From positions 558,001 through 622,000 of the forward strand of contig JBQJBP010000003.1 in NCBI GenBank assembly GCA_052078155.1: a stretch of DNA of 64,000 nucleotides. Reading direction: 5' to 3'. The translations under genes and the position numbers were made by a program. Under the pieces are notes generated by a model. That model saw only the letters and a program-made list of their open reading frames with translations. It made no database searches and had not been told where the DNA came from. This document shows positions 8,022 to 16,244 of this stretch, in pieces. Source of the DNA: CAXBMB01 sp052078155 (GTDB lineage: Bacteria > Pseudomonadota > Alphaproteobacteria > Kiloniellales > DSM-21159). How positions within the stretch are numbered: the stretch's first letter is position 1; every line of letters begins with the position of its first letter.

Positions 8022-9194
8022 ATGTCCGGGAAAAAACTTGTCATTCGCAATGTAGGTCTGATGCTGTCCGGCAAGCTGGAAGAGCCTTTGCTGGATGCGG
8101 ACTGCGTTGTGGCTATCGATGGCAAAATTGCTGCCATTGGCCGGGAAAAAGATCTGGATACAGATCAGGCTGACACACTGGTCGACGCCCACGGGGTTAC
8201 CCTGGCTCCCGGTCTGATTGACAGCCACGTTCATCCGGTGATCGGCGATTACACACCGCGCCAGCAGCAGCTGAACTGGATCGATTCCACCCTGCACGGC
8301 GGTGTCACGACCATGATCTCCGCCGGGGAAGTTCACCTGCCCGGCCGCCCCAAGGACATTGTCGGCCTTAAAGCCATGGCGATCGCTTCCCAGCGCTGGT
8401 ACGAGAATTTCCGACCCTCCGGCGTCAAGGTCCATGCCGGGGCCCCGATCATCGAAGAAGGCATGGTGGAGCAGGACTTCAAAGACCTGGCCGATGCCGG
8501 CGTCTCCCTGCTGGGGGAAGTGGGTCTGGGCACGGTGAAGGCCGGGTACAAGGCCAAGGAAATGGTGGCCTGGGCGCGCAAGTACGGCATTCAATCCACC
8601 ATCCACACCGGCGGCCCTTCCATTCCCGGCTCGGGCCTGATCGACAAGGATGTGGTGCTGGAGGCTGACGCCGACATCATCGGGCACGTCAACGGTGGCC
8701 ACTCCGCCCTGCCTGACGACCAGATTGTCTGCTTGTGCGAAAGCTGCAAACGGGGTCTGGAACTGGTCCACAACGGCAATGAACGGGCCGCCATCCTGGC
8801 CCTGAATTCAGCCCGTGAGCTGGATCAGCTGGACCGCATCATTCTGGGTACTGATGGCCCGGCAGGCTCCGGTGCACAGCCGCTGGGCATCTTGCGGATG
8901 GTCGCCATGCTGTGCAGTTTCGGTAATGTCTCTGCTGAAACTGCCTTCTGCTTTGCCACCGGGAACACAGCCCGCATGCGCGATCTGGACTGCGGCATCA
9001 TTGAAGTGGGCCGCTCAGCCGACTTCTGCTTCCTGGATCAGGCCCAGCATGCCCCGGGCAAGAACATTCTGGAATCGGTGGAACAGGGCAACCTGCCGGG
9101 TGTGGGCATGACCATCATCGATGGGGAAGTCCGCAGCCAGCGCAGCCGCAACACCCCGCCCGCTGCCCGCCTGCCGGAACTGGTCGCTGGTTAA
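8022..9194 (+). CDS. ena: enamidase (tetrahydro-6-oxonicotinate amidohydrolase)
   Basis: 390 residues. ATG has GGGAGG five bases before it. It belongs to the amidohydrolase superfamily, with the metal motif HVH in LIDSHVHPVIGDY (about residue 70), an acidic or Lys-equivalent strand (GEVGLGTVK), metal His in TIHTGG and GHVNGGHSAL, and the catalytic Asp in ILGTDGPAG. The overall layout fits enamidase of Eubacterium barkeri (EC 3.5.2.18), which opens the enamide ring of 1,4,5,6-tetrahydro-6-oxonicotinate to 2-formylglutarate and ammonia. The nearby reductase and hydroxylase genes strongly support this over a generic dihydroorotase-like role. Confidence 0.85.
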   Translation: MSGKKLVIRNVGLMLSGKLEEPLLDADCVVAIDGKIAAIGREKDLDTDQADTLVDAHGVTLAPGLIDSHVHPVIGDYTPRQQQLNWIDSTLHGGVTTMISAGEVHLPGRPKDIVGLKAMAIASQRWYENFRPSGVKVHAGAPIIEEGMVEQDFKDLADAGVSLLGEVGLGTVKAGYKAKEMVAWARKYGIQSTIHTGGPSIPGSGLIDKDVVLEADADIIGHVNGGHSALPDDQIVCLCESCKRGLELVHNGNERAAILALNSARELDQLDRIILGTDGPAGSGAQPLGILRMVAMLCSFGNVSAETAFCFATGNTARMRDLDCGIIEVGRSADFCFLDQAQHAPGKNILESVEQGNLPGVGMTIIDGEVRSQRSRNTPPAARLPELVAG

Positions 9195-9211
9195 CCTGCA
9201 ACTCAGTGGCT

Positions 9212-9347
9212 AGAGCATGATCGGTTTAGTTAGAAGCGCTTTGCGCTTGGAGTTAAACCGTGAATCATCCTCTAACAGGTTGAAAAGAGGCAAATTCATG
9301 CTTCAAGTGTCATCACATAGTGATTCCACTTAAAGCGATTTGGCTCT
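9212..9347 (+). repeat. MITE-like intergenic element, copy 3
   Basis: 136 bp, AGAGCATGATCGGTTTA ... GCGATTTGGCTCT, lying between the enamidase stop and the terminator at 9364. Internal CCTCT...AGAGG and ATCAC...GTGAT hairpins are kept. Confidence 0.85.
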
Positions 9348-9363
9348 AAGCCCGACGACAGAA

Positions 9364-9396
9364 AAAACCCCGCCCGGTTATCCGGTGCGGGGTTTT
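9364..9396. terminator. bidirectional Rho-independent terminator between ena and marR
   Basis: AAAACCCCGC / GCGGGGTTTT gives a 10-bp stem with a 13-base loop and ends in TTTTC on the plus strand and a run of A (T on the other strand) on the left. It serves the convergent enamidase and marR genes. Confidence 0.85.
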
Positions 9397-9423
9397 CTTT
9401 TGCGATTATCGGTTCGACAGACC

Positions 9424-9891
9424 TCAGGCCAGCTTATCCAACAGCCGCAGGAAGGTGGCCTGCTCCCGCTTGGTCAGCGGGGCCAGCGTGCGGCGGGTGA
9501 TGCGGATACCAACGGGAATGGCCTCACTGACAGCGGTCCGTCCCTTATCGGTCAGGTTCAAGAGCGTGCGGCGCCGATCATTTGGATCCGGCGAGATGGT
9601 CAGAAGCTCCCGGGCCTTCAACCGTTCCACCACGCCTTTTGTGGTGGCCACATCCATGGAGGTCAGGCGGCCCAGCTGATTCTGGGAACAGGTGCCGATC
9701 TCCTGAAGTTTAGCCAGGGCGGCAAACTGGGTGGGGGTCAGCTGGCCGGGGATTTCTTCAGAGAATATCACCGCATGCCGCTGGTTGGCCTGCCTCAGTT
9801 TGAAACCCACCTGCTCATCCAGGGTATAGGCTTCGATCTCACCGTCTTCTATTACGTCGTTTCTTTTCACGTTCTTTTGCCGTTCTGTCAT
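9424..9891 (-). CDS. MarR-family transcriptional regulator
   Basis: 155 residues with the MarR winged-helix core: LTPTQFAALAKLQEIG (helix 2), QNQLGRLTSMDVATTKGVVERLKAR (recognition helix region) and the wing DPNDRRRTLLNLTDKG. It probably dimerises and binds a palindromic operator. Position between the enamidase gene and the hydroxylase/Liv operon, and the repeated TTAG-N4-CTAA dyads, make it the likely repressor of nicotinate degradation, with a pathway intermediate as inducer. That role is inferred. No clear Shine-Dalgarno precedes the ATG. Repeat copy 4 begins only 14 bp upstream and must contain or replace its promoter. Confidence 0.85.
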   Translation of the reverse strand: MTERQKNVKRNDVIEDGEIEAYTLDEQVGFKLRQANQRHAVIFSEEIPGQLTPTQFAALAKLQEIGTCSQNQLGRLTSMDVATTKGVVERLKARELLTISPDPNDRRRTLLNLTDKGRTAVSEAIPVGIRITRRTLAPLTKREQATFLRLLDKLA

Positions 9892-9900
9892 TTATTGACA
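9886..9900. promoter_or_regulatory. inverted repeat over the marR start
   Basis: TGTCATTTATTGACA has 5-bp arms TGTCA/TGACA spanning the marR start codon (9889-9891). It could be an autoregulatory site or chance. It does not match the TTAG-N4-CTAA dyad. Confidence 0.3.
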
Positions 9901-9904
9901 CTCT

Positions 9905-10040
9905 AGAGCATGATCGGCTTGGTTAGAAGCGCTTTGCGCTTGAAACTAAACCGTGAATCATCCTCTAAAAAACTCAAAAGAGGTAAATTCACGCTTCATG
10001 TATTATCACGCAGTGAGTTCACTTAAACCGACTTAACTCT
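9905..10040 (+). repeat. MITE-like intergenic element, copy 4
   Basis: 136 bp, AGAGCATGATCGGCTTG ... CCGACTTAACTCT. It fills the space between marR (start 9891) and the livF stop (10059). Confidence 0.85.
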
Positions 10041-10058
10041 CGCCTTTAGCATGATTCG

Positions 10059-10760
10059 TTACACAGCAAGGTACTTTTCACGTATGTCAGGTTGCGCTTC
10101 CAGGTCAGCCATGGTGCCCTGATAGCGGATCTGACCGCTTTCAATGATGATGGCCTGATCAGAAACCACCTTGGCAAAATGCAGGTTCTGCTCGGACAGA
10201 ATAACTGTCAGCCCCTCGCGCTTCATCTCCAGGATGGTATGGGCCATCTGCTCGACAATCACCGGCGCGATACCTTCGGAAGGCTCATCCAGCAGGATCA
10301 TGCTGGGATTGCCCATCAGGGTCCGGGCGATGGTCAGCATCTGCTGTTCCCCCCCGGACATCTGGCTGCCCAAATTCTCCTTACGCTCCCGCAGATTGGG
10401 AAAGAGCTGAAAGAGTTTGTCCACGGACCAGCTGGGCGCGCCGTCACGGGCGGGGCGACGCCCCACCTCCAGGTTTTCCAGAATTGTCAGATCCCGAAAG
10501 ATCCGTCGCTCCTCCGGAACATAGCCCAGTCCGGCCTGGCAGATCTGGTGGGCAGGCTGACCGGAGATGTCCCTGTCGTCAAACGTCACCCGACCACTGC
10601 GGGCTTTGACCACACCCATGATGGATTTCATGGTGGTGGACTTGCCGGCACCGTTGCGACCCAGCAGAGCCACCACCTGGCCCCGCCCCACTTCCAGAGC
10701 CACATCATGCAGAATGTGCGCGCCACCATAGAAGGTGTTCAGCCCTTCGACCTTAAGCAT
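10059..10760 (-). CDS. livF: Liv-type ABC transporter ATPase LivF (cluster 2)
   Basis: 233 residues from the ATG at 10760, chosen over 10805 because it gives the family start MLKVEGLNTFYGG and an 8-bp overlap with livG. Walker A (GRNGAGKST), signature (MSGGEQQMLTIA), Walker B (MILLDEPSEGI) and EQNLHFA are clear, and EPSEGI identifies LivF. It is the last gene of the long minus-strand operon that starts with the hydroxylase FAD subunit. Confidence 0.9.
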   Translation of the reverse strand: MLKVEGLNTFYGGAHILHDVALEVGRGQVVALLGRNGAGKSTTMKSIMGVVKARSGRVTFDDRDISGQPAHQICQAGLGYVPEERRIFRDLTILENLEVGRRPARDGAPSWSVDKLFQLFPNLRERKENLGSQMSGGEQQMLTIARTLMGNPSMILLDEPSEGIAPVIVEQMAHTILEMKREGLTVILSEQNLHFAKVVSDQAIIIESGQIRYQGTMADLEAQPDIREKYLAV

Positions 10761-11550
10761 GGGCTTTCTCCCCCTCCGTCTTGGCCTCTTCCAGCCCCTC
10801 TTCAAAGAGGGTCCCGCCCCCCAGATAAACTTCCTGCACTGTAGGATTGGCGCGAATCTCGTCGCCTGTGCCCTCGGCGATCAGTTCCCCGCGGTTGAGC
10901 ACCAGGATGCGGTGGGCATGGGCAAAGACCACATCCATGTCATGTTCGGTGAAGAGAATGGAAATGCCTTCCTGGCGCACAATCTCTGCCGCCAGCTCCA
11001 TCAGGCCGATCCGCTCTGCCGGGGCCATGCCCGCCGTCGGCTCATCCATCAGCAGCACCTGGGGGCCATGGGCCAGCGCTATGGCCAGCTCCAGGCGTTT
11101 GAGATCACCATAGGCCAGTTCGGAACAGGGGCGATCTGCCAGATCGGCCATGCCCACCTTGTCCAGCAGCGCCAAAGCCTCCTGGGCGTAGAGCTTGGTG
11201 GCCCGGCTGAAGAGGTTGAAGGTGCGCTTCTTGTGCGAAATGAACGCCATCTGCACATTTTCACGGACGGTCATGGAGGTGAAGGTGGCCGTGATCTGGA
11301 AGGTGCGGCCGACCCCCAGACGCCAGACATCACGGGGGTTGAGCCCCACCAGTTCCCGTCCGTCCAGTTTGACCGACCCACTGCCCGGTTTCAGCTGCCC
11401 GTTGAGCATGTTGAAACAGGTGGTTTTGCCCGCCCCGTTGGGACCGATCAAAGCAAGCAGCTCACCCTTGTTGAGCGTAAAGGAGACATCATGCACGGCC
11501 CTAAGACCGCCGAAGGACTTGGACAGTCCCTGGACCTGTAGCGCCGTCAT
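10753..11550 (-). CDS. livG: Liv-type ABC transporter ATPase LivG (cluster 2)
   Basis: 265 residues with Walker A GPNGAGKTT, signature region ELAYGDLKRLELA, Walker B VLLMDEPTAGM and FTEHDMDVVFAHAHRI, all standard for LivG. ATG overlaps the livHM stop by four bases (ATGA). No insert is present, unlike the cluster 1 LivG, so the two importers are not recent copies of each other. Confidence 0.9.
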   Translation of the reverse strand: MTALQVQGLSKSFGGLRAVHDVSFTLNKGELLALIGPNGAGKTTCFNMLNGQLKPGSGSVKLDGRELVGLNPRDVWRLGVGRTFQITATFTSMTVRENVQMAFISHKKRTFNLFSRATKLYAQEALALLDKVGMADLADRPCSELAYGDLKRLELAIALAHGPQVLLMDEPTAGMAPAERIGLMELAAEIVRQEGISILFTEHDMDVVFAHAHRILVLNRGELIAEGTGDEIRANPTVQEVYLGGGTLFEEGLEEAKTEGEKAHA

Positions 11551-13466
11551 GCCGATGCCCCCTCTTTCTTCGCCTGGTCTTTGCCAGCCGGACTTGGATT
11601 GGCTGGAGGTTTGTTAAGTCCAAACAATCCCATCAACCGCTTCACGCCGCCAGCCAGCCCGTCGGGGGCAGCAATGACAATCACCAGAATGATGATGCCA
11701 AAAATGAAACGCCAGTAGTCCAGGCGGGTGACCCAATCTTCCAGCAGAGTAAAGGCCGCTGCGCCCAGCAGAGGACCGAAAAGGGACTGGATGCCGCCCA
11801 GCAACACCATGATCAGGCCGTCGACCGAACGGGGAATGGCCAGTTCATCGGGGAACACCGAACCTTTGGAAAAGGCATAGACGGCCCCGGCCACCCCGGC
11901 CATGACCCCGGCCACCACGAAGGCCGCCCACTGGTGCTGGCGCAGATCAATGCCAATGGATTCCGCCCGCAAAGCCGAATCCCGGCCCCCGCGAATGGTG
12001 TAGCCAAAGGGAGAATGGGCAAACCGCTGGATCAGCCAGATGCCGCCCACACAGACCACCAGAGAAAGGTAATAGAATGCCACCTTGGAGCTGGCCCAGG
12101 ACGCGGGCCAGACACCCAGGATGCCGTCGTCCCCGCCGGTGACGTCCTGCCACTGGAAGGCCACCGACCAGGTGATCTGCGCCGCCGCCAGGGTCAGCAT
12201 GGCCAGATAAACCCCCGACAGCCGGACACAGAACCAGCCGAACACCAGCGCCCCGATTCCGGCAATGACCGGTGCGGCGATCAACGCAGGCGTCATGGAC
12301 AGCCCCAATGAGGAGACCAGCAAGGCCGCCCCATACGCGCCCAGTCCGAAATAGGCCGCATGACCAAAGGAGGCCATGCCACCCGGCCCCATCATGAAAT
12401 GCAGGCTGGCAGCAAAAAGCGCGACCACCAGAATATCGGTCATCAGCACCAGATAGCCTTCAGCCACCAGCGGTGCCACCAGCAACAAAGCCACCAGTCC
12501 CAGGACCAGATAAAGGGCTTTGCCGCTCAGCAAAGACATGGGCACTTCCGCCGCCACGGGCTCATGCTCGCCCCGCTCCGGCTTGCCCAGCAGGCCCCAG
12601 GGCCGGAAGATCAGCACCACCGCCATCACCAGGAAAGGCAGCACCAGCGTGATGGAGGGCACCCAGAGAATGCCAAAGGCGTTGAGTTCCCCAATCAGGA
12701 CAGCCGCCAGATATGCACCGGGCACGGAGCCCATGCCGCCGACCACAACCACCACGAAGGCTTCAGCAATGACATTGAGGTCCATCAGCAGGCTGACGGC
12801 TTCTCGCGGAATCTGAAGGGCCCCGCCCAGACCGGCCAGGAAAGAGCCAACGAAGAAAACAGAGGTGAACAGCCAGGACTGGTTGACGCCCAGCGCCGAG
12901 ACCATCTCCCGGTCTTCCGTGGCCGCGCGGACCAGCACACCCCAGCGGGTCTTGTGAAAAATCAACCAGACCAGGCCCAGCACCAGCGGGCCAATGGCGA
13001 TCAGCGCCAGATCATATTCGGGAATGGGTTCGCCAAAGATCCGCACCGCCCGGTCCAGGCCCGGCGCCCGTGGCCCCAGAAGGTCTTCTGCCCCCCAGAT
13101 CCAAAGCGCGGCATCCTGAATGACCAGCACGATCCCGAAGGTTGCCACCAGCTGAAAAAGCTCCGGTGCGTGATAAATCCGCCGCAGCACCAGCATCTCG
13201 ATCAGCACCCCGATCACCCCGACAATCAGGGCGGCAACTAAGATGGAGCCCCAGAAGCCCAGGATCCCATGCGGCAGGATGTTGACAATGGTGTAGGCCA
13301 GAAAAGCCCCCAGCATGAAGAAGGAGCCGTGCGCAAAGTTCACAATGCGCGTCACACCAAAGATGATGGAGAGGCCAGAAGCCACCAGGAACAGCGACGA
13401 TGCCGTCGCCAGGCCGGTGAGAAACTGTGCGAAGTAAAAACCCATAACAGAGATGCTCTCGGTCAC
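11547..13466 (-). CDS. livHM: fused LivH-LivM permease (cluster 2)
   Basis: 639 residues joining both permease halves in one chain. Residues about 8-300 are LivH-like (SGLSIIFGVTRIVNFAHGSF, later ATEDREMVSALGVN and GGMGSVPGAYLAAVLIGE). Residues about 320-600 are LivM-like (LHFMMGPGGMASFGHAAYFG, later GRDSALRAESIGID and GLIMVLLGGIQSLFGPL). The start is GTG at 13466, supported by AAGG six bases upstream; the in-frame ATG at 13445 has no ribosome site. A polar, lysine-rich C-terminal tail follows. Fused permeases of this kind are known but less common than separate LivH and LivM. Confidence 0.88.
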   Translation of the reverse strand: MTESISVMGFYFAQFLTGLATASSLFLVASGLSIIFGVTRIVNFAHGSFFMLGAFLAYTIVNILPHGILGFWGSILVAALIVGVIGVLIEMLVLRRIYHAPELFQLVATFGIVLVIQDAALWIWGAEDLLGPRAPGLDRAVRIFGEPIPEYDLALIAIGPLVLGLVWLIFHKTRWGVLVRAATEDREMVSALGVNQSWLFTSVFFVGSFLAGLGGALQIPREAVSLLMDLNVIAEAFVVVVVGGMGSVPGAYLAAVLIGELNAFGILWVPSITLVLPFLVMAVVLIFRPWGLLGKPERGEHEPVAAEVPMSLLSGKALYLVLGLVALLLVAPLVAEGYLVLMTDILVVALFAASLHFMMGPGGMASFGHAAYFGLGAYGAALLVSSLGLSMTPALIAAPVIAGIGALVFGWFCVRLSGVYLAMLTLAAAQITWSVAFQWQDVTGGDDGILGVWPASWASSKVAFYYLSLVVCVGGIWLIQRFAHSPFGYTIRGGRDSALRAESIGIDLRQHQWAAFVVAGVMAGVAGAVYAFSKGSVFPDELAIPRSVDGLIMVLLGGIQSLFGPLLGAAAFTLLEDWVTRLDYWRFIFGIIILVIVIAAPDGLAGGVKRLMGLFGLNKPPANPSPAGKDQAKKEGASA

Positions 13467-13631
13467 TGCCAGCCTTCAGGTCACATCAGCGCCTGAAGGA
13501 TGAACTTGGTCGATGAGAAAGATGTACTGCGCCGGGCACCCGCTCAGCTGCAGGCAACCTGGCAAAGTCGCGGACGGGCCACCTCTGACTTTGTGCAGAG
13601 CCAGAAGTCATCGTCCCGACAGGATAGAAGG

Positions 13632-13668
13632 GGCAGGCTGAACAATCATCGGGATGGCCCAGCCTGCC
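13632..13668. promoter_or_regulatory. intercistronic hairpin between livK and livHM (cluster 2)
   Basis: GGCAGGCTG-N19-CAGCCTGCC forms a 9-bp stem right after the binding-protein stop. Such hairpins after binding-protein genes commonly protect the upstream mRNA so that more binding protein than permease is made. Confidence 0.5.
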
Positions 13669-13682
13669 TTTGCTCTGCGCGC

Positions 13683-14897
13683 TTAGTTCGCAGGACGCAG
13701 CTTCATGGCTTCTTCGTCGCTGGGCAGGTAGTCACCGCCCGGGGCGTAGTACCAGTCAACCATCACACCTTTGCCATCCTTGACCGTGGTTTTACCCACC
13801 CAGGCACCCATGGTGGACTGGTGGTCAGAGGCCCGGAAAGTGATGGGGCCCGTCGGCGAATCAAAGGTCAGGTTCTCCATGGCAGCCAGAAGGTCCTTGG
13901 TTTCCGTGGACTTGGCTTTTTTCAGCACATTGGCCACGGCCAGCATGGCGTTGTAGCCCACCAGAGAACCGGTTTTCGGCGGCTCACCGTGCATGCCTTC
14001 ATAGGCCGCGACGAACTCGGTGTGCGGCGCGTCCTTGATGTCGTACCAGGGGTAACCGGTCACCAGCCAGCCTTCCGGAGCTTCGCCTTTCAGCGGATCC
14101 AGATACTCCGGTTCACCGGACAGCAGGGAGACAACGGTACGGTCATCGAAGAGACCGCGAATGGAGCCTTCGCGCACCAGTTTGGCCAGATCACCGCCGA
14201 AGGTCACGTTGTAGATGCCGTCGGGCTTGGCGGCTTCCAGAGCGCGCACGGTTGCCCCGGCGTCGATCTTGAAGAGAGCCGGCCACTGCTCTTCCACGAA
14301 TTCGGCATCAGGCACGCGCTTGGTCAGCTCGCTTTTGAATGCCTTCACCGCGTCCTTACCATAGGCGTAGTTCGGGGCCACGGTGGCCCATTTCTTTGCG
14401 CCGGTTTTGGCTGCTGCTTCCGCCAGCATGGCCGCCTGCATGTGAGTGGAAGGCCGAAGGCGGTAGGTGTAGTCGTTGCCTTTGGACCAGACGATGGCGT
14501 CGCTCAAAGGCTCGGAAGCGATGAACAGCACTTCCTTCTGTTTGGCGAAATCCGTCACGGCCAGACCAATGTGAGAGAAGAAGGTGCCCCACAGCAGCAC
14601 CACCTCGTCGTTGTTGACCAGTTCGTCTGCGATCTTCACCGCATTGCCGGGTTTGCCGGCATCATCGCGGCTGATCACATCAATCTTCTTGCCGTTGACG
14701 CCCCCGGCAGCATTGATCTGCTCCAGCGCCAACTGCCAGCCCTTGCGATAGGGTTCGGTAAAGGCAGGCAGGCGGGTGTAACTGTTGATTTCACCCACCT
14801 TGATGGTGTCTTCAGCGGCGGCCGTTCCGCCTGTCATGAAGCTGGCGGCCACTGTGGCAGCCAGTCCCAAACCCAGAAAATGTCTTCTTTTCAGCAT
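13683..14897 (-). CDS. livK: periplasmic substrate-binding protein of Liv importer (cluster 2)
   Basis: 404 residues. It starts MLKRRHFLGLGLAATVAAS with a twin-arginine motif, so Tat export is likely, and the mature protein begins near AEDTIKVG. The fold is type I periplasmic binding (INAAGGVNGKKID, NYAYGKDA). GGGAG lies eight bases before the ATG. It is 181 bp after the DUF1185 pair and may use the upstream operon promoter plus its own. Sequence divergence from the cluster 1 protein is high; a carboxylated aromatic or heteroaromatic ligand is plausible from context only. Confidence 0.82.
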   Translation of the reverse strand: MLKRRHFLGLGLAATVAASFMTGGTAAAEDTIKVGEINSYTRLPAFTEPYRKGWQLALEQINAAGGVNGKKIDVISRDDAGKPGNAVKIADELVNNDEVVLLWGTFFSHIGLAVTDFAKQKEVLFIASEPLSDAIVWSKGNDYTYRLRPSTHMQAAMLAEAAAKTGAKKWATVAPNYAYGKDAVKAFKSELTKRVPDAEFVEEQWPALFKIDAGATVRALEAAKPDGIYNVTFGGDLAKLVREGSIRGLFDDRTVVSLLSGEPEYLDPLKGEAPEGWLVTGYPWYDIKDAPHTEFVAAYEGMHGEPPKTGSLVGYNAMLAVANVLKKAKSTETKDLLAAMENLTFDSPTGPITFRASDHQSTMGAWVGKTTVKDGKGVMVDWYYAPGGDYLPSDEEAMKLRPAN

Positions 14898-15078
14898 CCT
14901 TAAATCTCCCGTTCAGCCTCTTGTTCAACAAAGGTAATTTACGCGTTCTTCAATGACTGACTTACTTCATTGCTCGGCCAGAAAGCCGGAAGGTCATGCC
15001 GGATAAAGGTCCCGGCAATCCCATGGCTTCCTGCTTTTCGGACGGCTGTTTTTCTTGTCATTGCCGTCCTGAAACTCA

Positions 15079-15663
15079 CTATTTCAAACCATCTTCCCCG
15101 ACGGCGTCCTCCGCGGTCAGCCCGCCAACCCGTGGCAAGGGACGACCGGAATCTGTGACGGCAACCGCGACCATGATTTCCCCGGCCCGCGGCGCATCGT
15201 TCAGCCGCACTTCCATGCCGTCAAAATGACTGCGCACATAGGCAGCGTCCTTGTGGCCCAGAGGAATATCCAAAGGCTGGCCCGGGCTGCCCATTTTTTT
15301 GGAGGAGGCAACCAGGGCCGCCCCCTTTTCCACAGCCGCGCGCAGCGGTTTGCCCAAACGCGGGTGCAAAATAGCGGCGGCATGCTCCAGTTCGCCAGCT
15401 TCTCCCACCATGGCGGACTTGCCGTAGCTTTCAGCCTGGGCCGGTTCAATGCCCAGGGCCTCCACACATTTTCTGCCCAGCAGCGCCCCCATTTCCGCGC
15501 CGATTTCCATCAGCGGCTCCAGGTCTTCCATGTATTCCCCGGCGAAGGGGTTTTTGATCACGGCCACCGCGGCGGCCTTGCGGGTGGCAGGGGAGATGTC
15601 CCGGCCCATTTCCTGATGGGTTTCCTCGACAAAAACCGCAATTTTCCTGATTTCAGCGCTCAT
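15079..15663 (-). CDS. DUF1185 / amino acid synthesis (AA_synth) family protein, copy 2
   Basis: 194 residues, homologous to its upstream neighbour along its whole length. Shared blocks are VIKNPFAG, YGKSAMVGEAGELEHAA, VASSKK and AAYVRSHFD. Known DUF1185 structures have a variant Bacillus chorismate mutase-like fold, and their biochemical role has not been established. The start overlaps the upstream stop by four bases (ATGA), so the two are made together and may form a heteromer. Placement directly after UPF0280 and 6-hydroxynicotinate reductase points to a step in nicotinate breakdown, perhaps acting on 2-formylglutarate, which has no assigned enzyme here. This is speculation from context. 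Confidence 0.8.
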   Translation of the reverse strand: MSAEIRKIAVFVEETHQEMGRDISPATRKAAAVAVIKNPFAGEYMEDLEPLMEIGAEMGALLGRKCVEALGIEPAQAESYGKSAMVGEAGELEHAAAILHPRLGKPLRAAVEKGAALVASSKKMGSPGQPLDIPLGHKDAAYVRSHFDGMEVRLNDAPRAGEIMVAVAVTDSGRPLPRVGGLTAEDAVGEDGLK

Positions 15664-16244
15664 CGCAGTCCGTCCTCCCCTTTGATGTCTTCGGCTTCCA
15701 GCCCGCCGGAGCGGCTGTGCACCCGTGGTCCCGTGGTCATCACCAGCACCAGCAGCATTTCATCTGCCCGCGGGGCATCGTTCAGCCCCACTTCAATGGA
15801 ATCAAAGTGGCTGCGCACGTAGGCGGCGTTGATGTGCGTCACCGGAACATCCAGTCGTGCCCCCACACCGGCCACCTTCTTGGAGGAAGGAACGATGGCT
15901 TTGGCACCGCCCAGCGCTTCGCGCATGGCATACCCCCCCGGCGCATGCCAGAGGGCGGCGTGCTCCACCTCCCCGCCTTCACCGATCATGGCGGCCTTGC
16001 CGTAGCCTTCAACCACTGCAGGGTCACCACCCAGAGCGGCGATCAGATCCTGCGCCATTTTCAGACCCAAGGGCTTCAGGTCTTCCATAAATCCCTGAAT
16101 TTCCGGTTCATAGTGTCCGGCAAAGGGGTTTTTGATCACGGCCAGGGCCGCAGCCCGGCGCAACGGCACCTCAGCCACTTTGCCCCCTTCGTGAAAAATC
16201 TCTTCCACGGAAATCTGTGATTTGCGGACCACCACGTCAGGCAT
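15660..16244 (-). CDS. DUF1185 / amino acid synthesis (AA_synth) family protein, copy 1
   Basis: 194 residues, the same length as copy 2. Conserved blocks are VIKNPFAG (about 38-45), YGKAAMIGEGGEVEHAA (about 85-101), IVPSSKK (about 119-125) and AAYVRSHFD. The invariant Ser, Lys and His in these blocks are candidate active-site residues. It overlaps the UPF0280 stop by eight bases. The pair of equal-length paralogues suggests a heterodimeric or hetero-oligomeric enzyme rather than redundancy. Confidence 0.8.
   Translation of the reverse strand: MPDVVVRKSQISVEEIFHEGGKVAEVPLRRAAALAVIKNPFAGHYEPEIQGFMEDLKPLGLKMAQDLIAALGGDPAVVEGYGKAAMIGEGGEVEHAALWHAPGGYAMREALGGAKAIVPSSKKVAGVGARLDVPVTHINAAYVRSHFDSIEVGLNDAPRADEMLLVLVMTTGPRVHSRSGGLEAEDIKGEDGLR

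Noticed and set aside
13500..14903. Plus-strand open frame (467 codons) opposite the cluster 2 binding-protein gene
   Set aside because: It is antisense to a clear periplasmic binding protein, and the protein is His/Gly-rich without known motifs.
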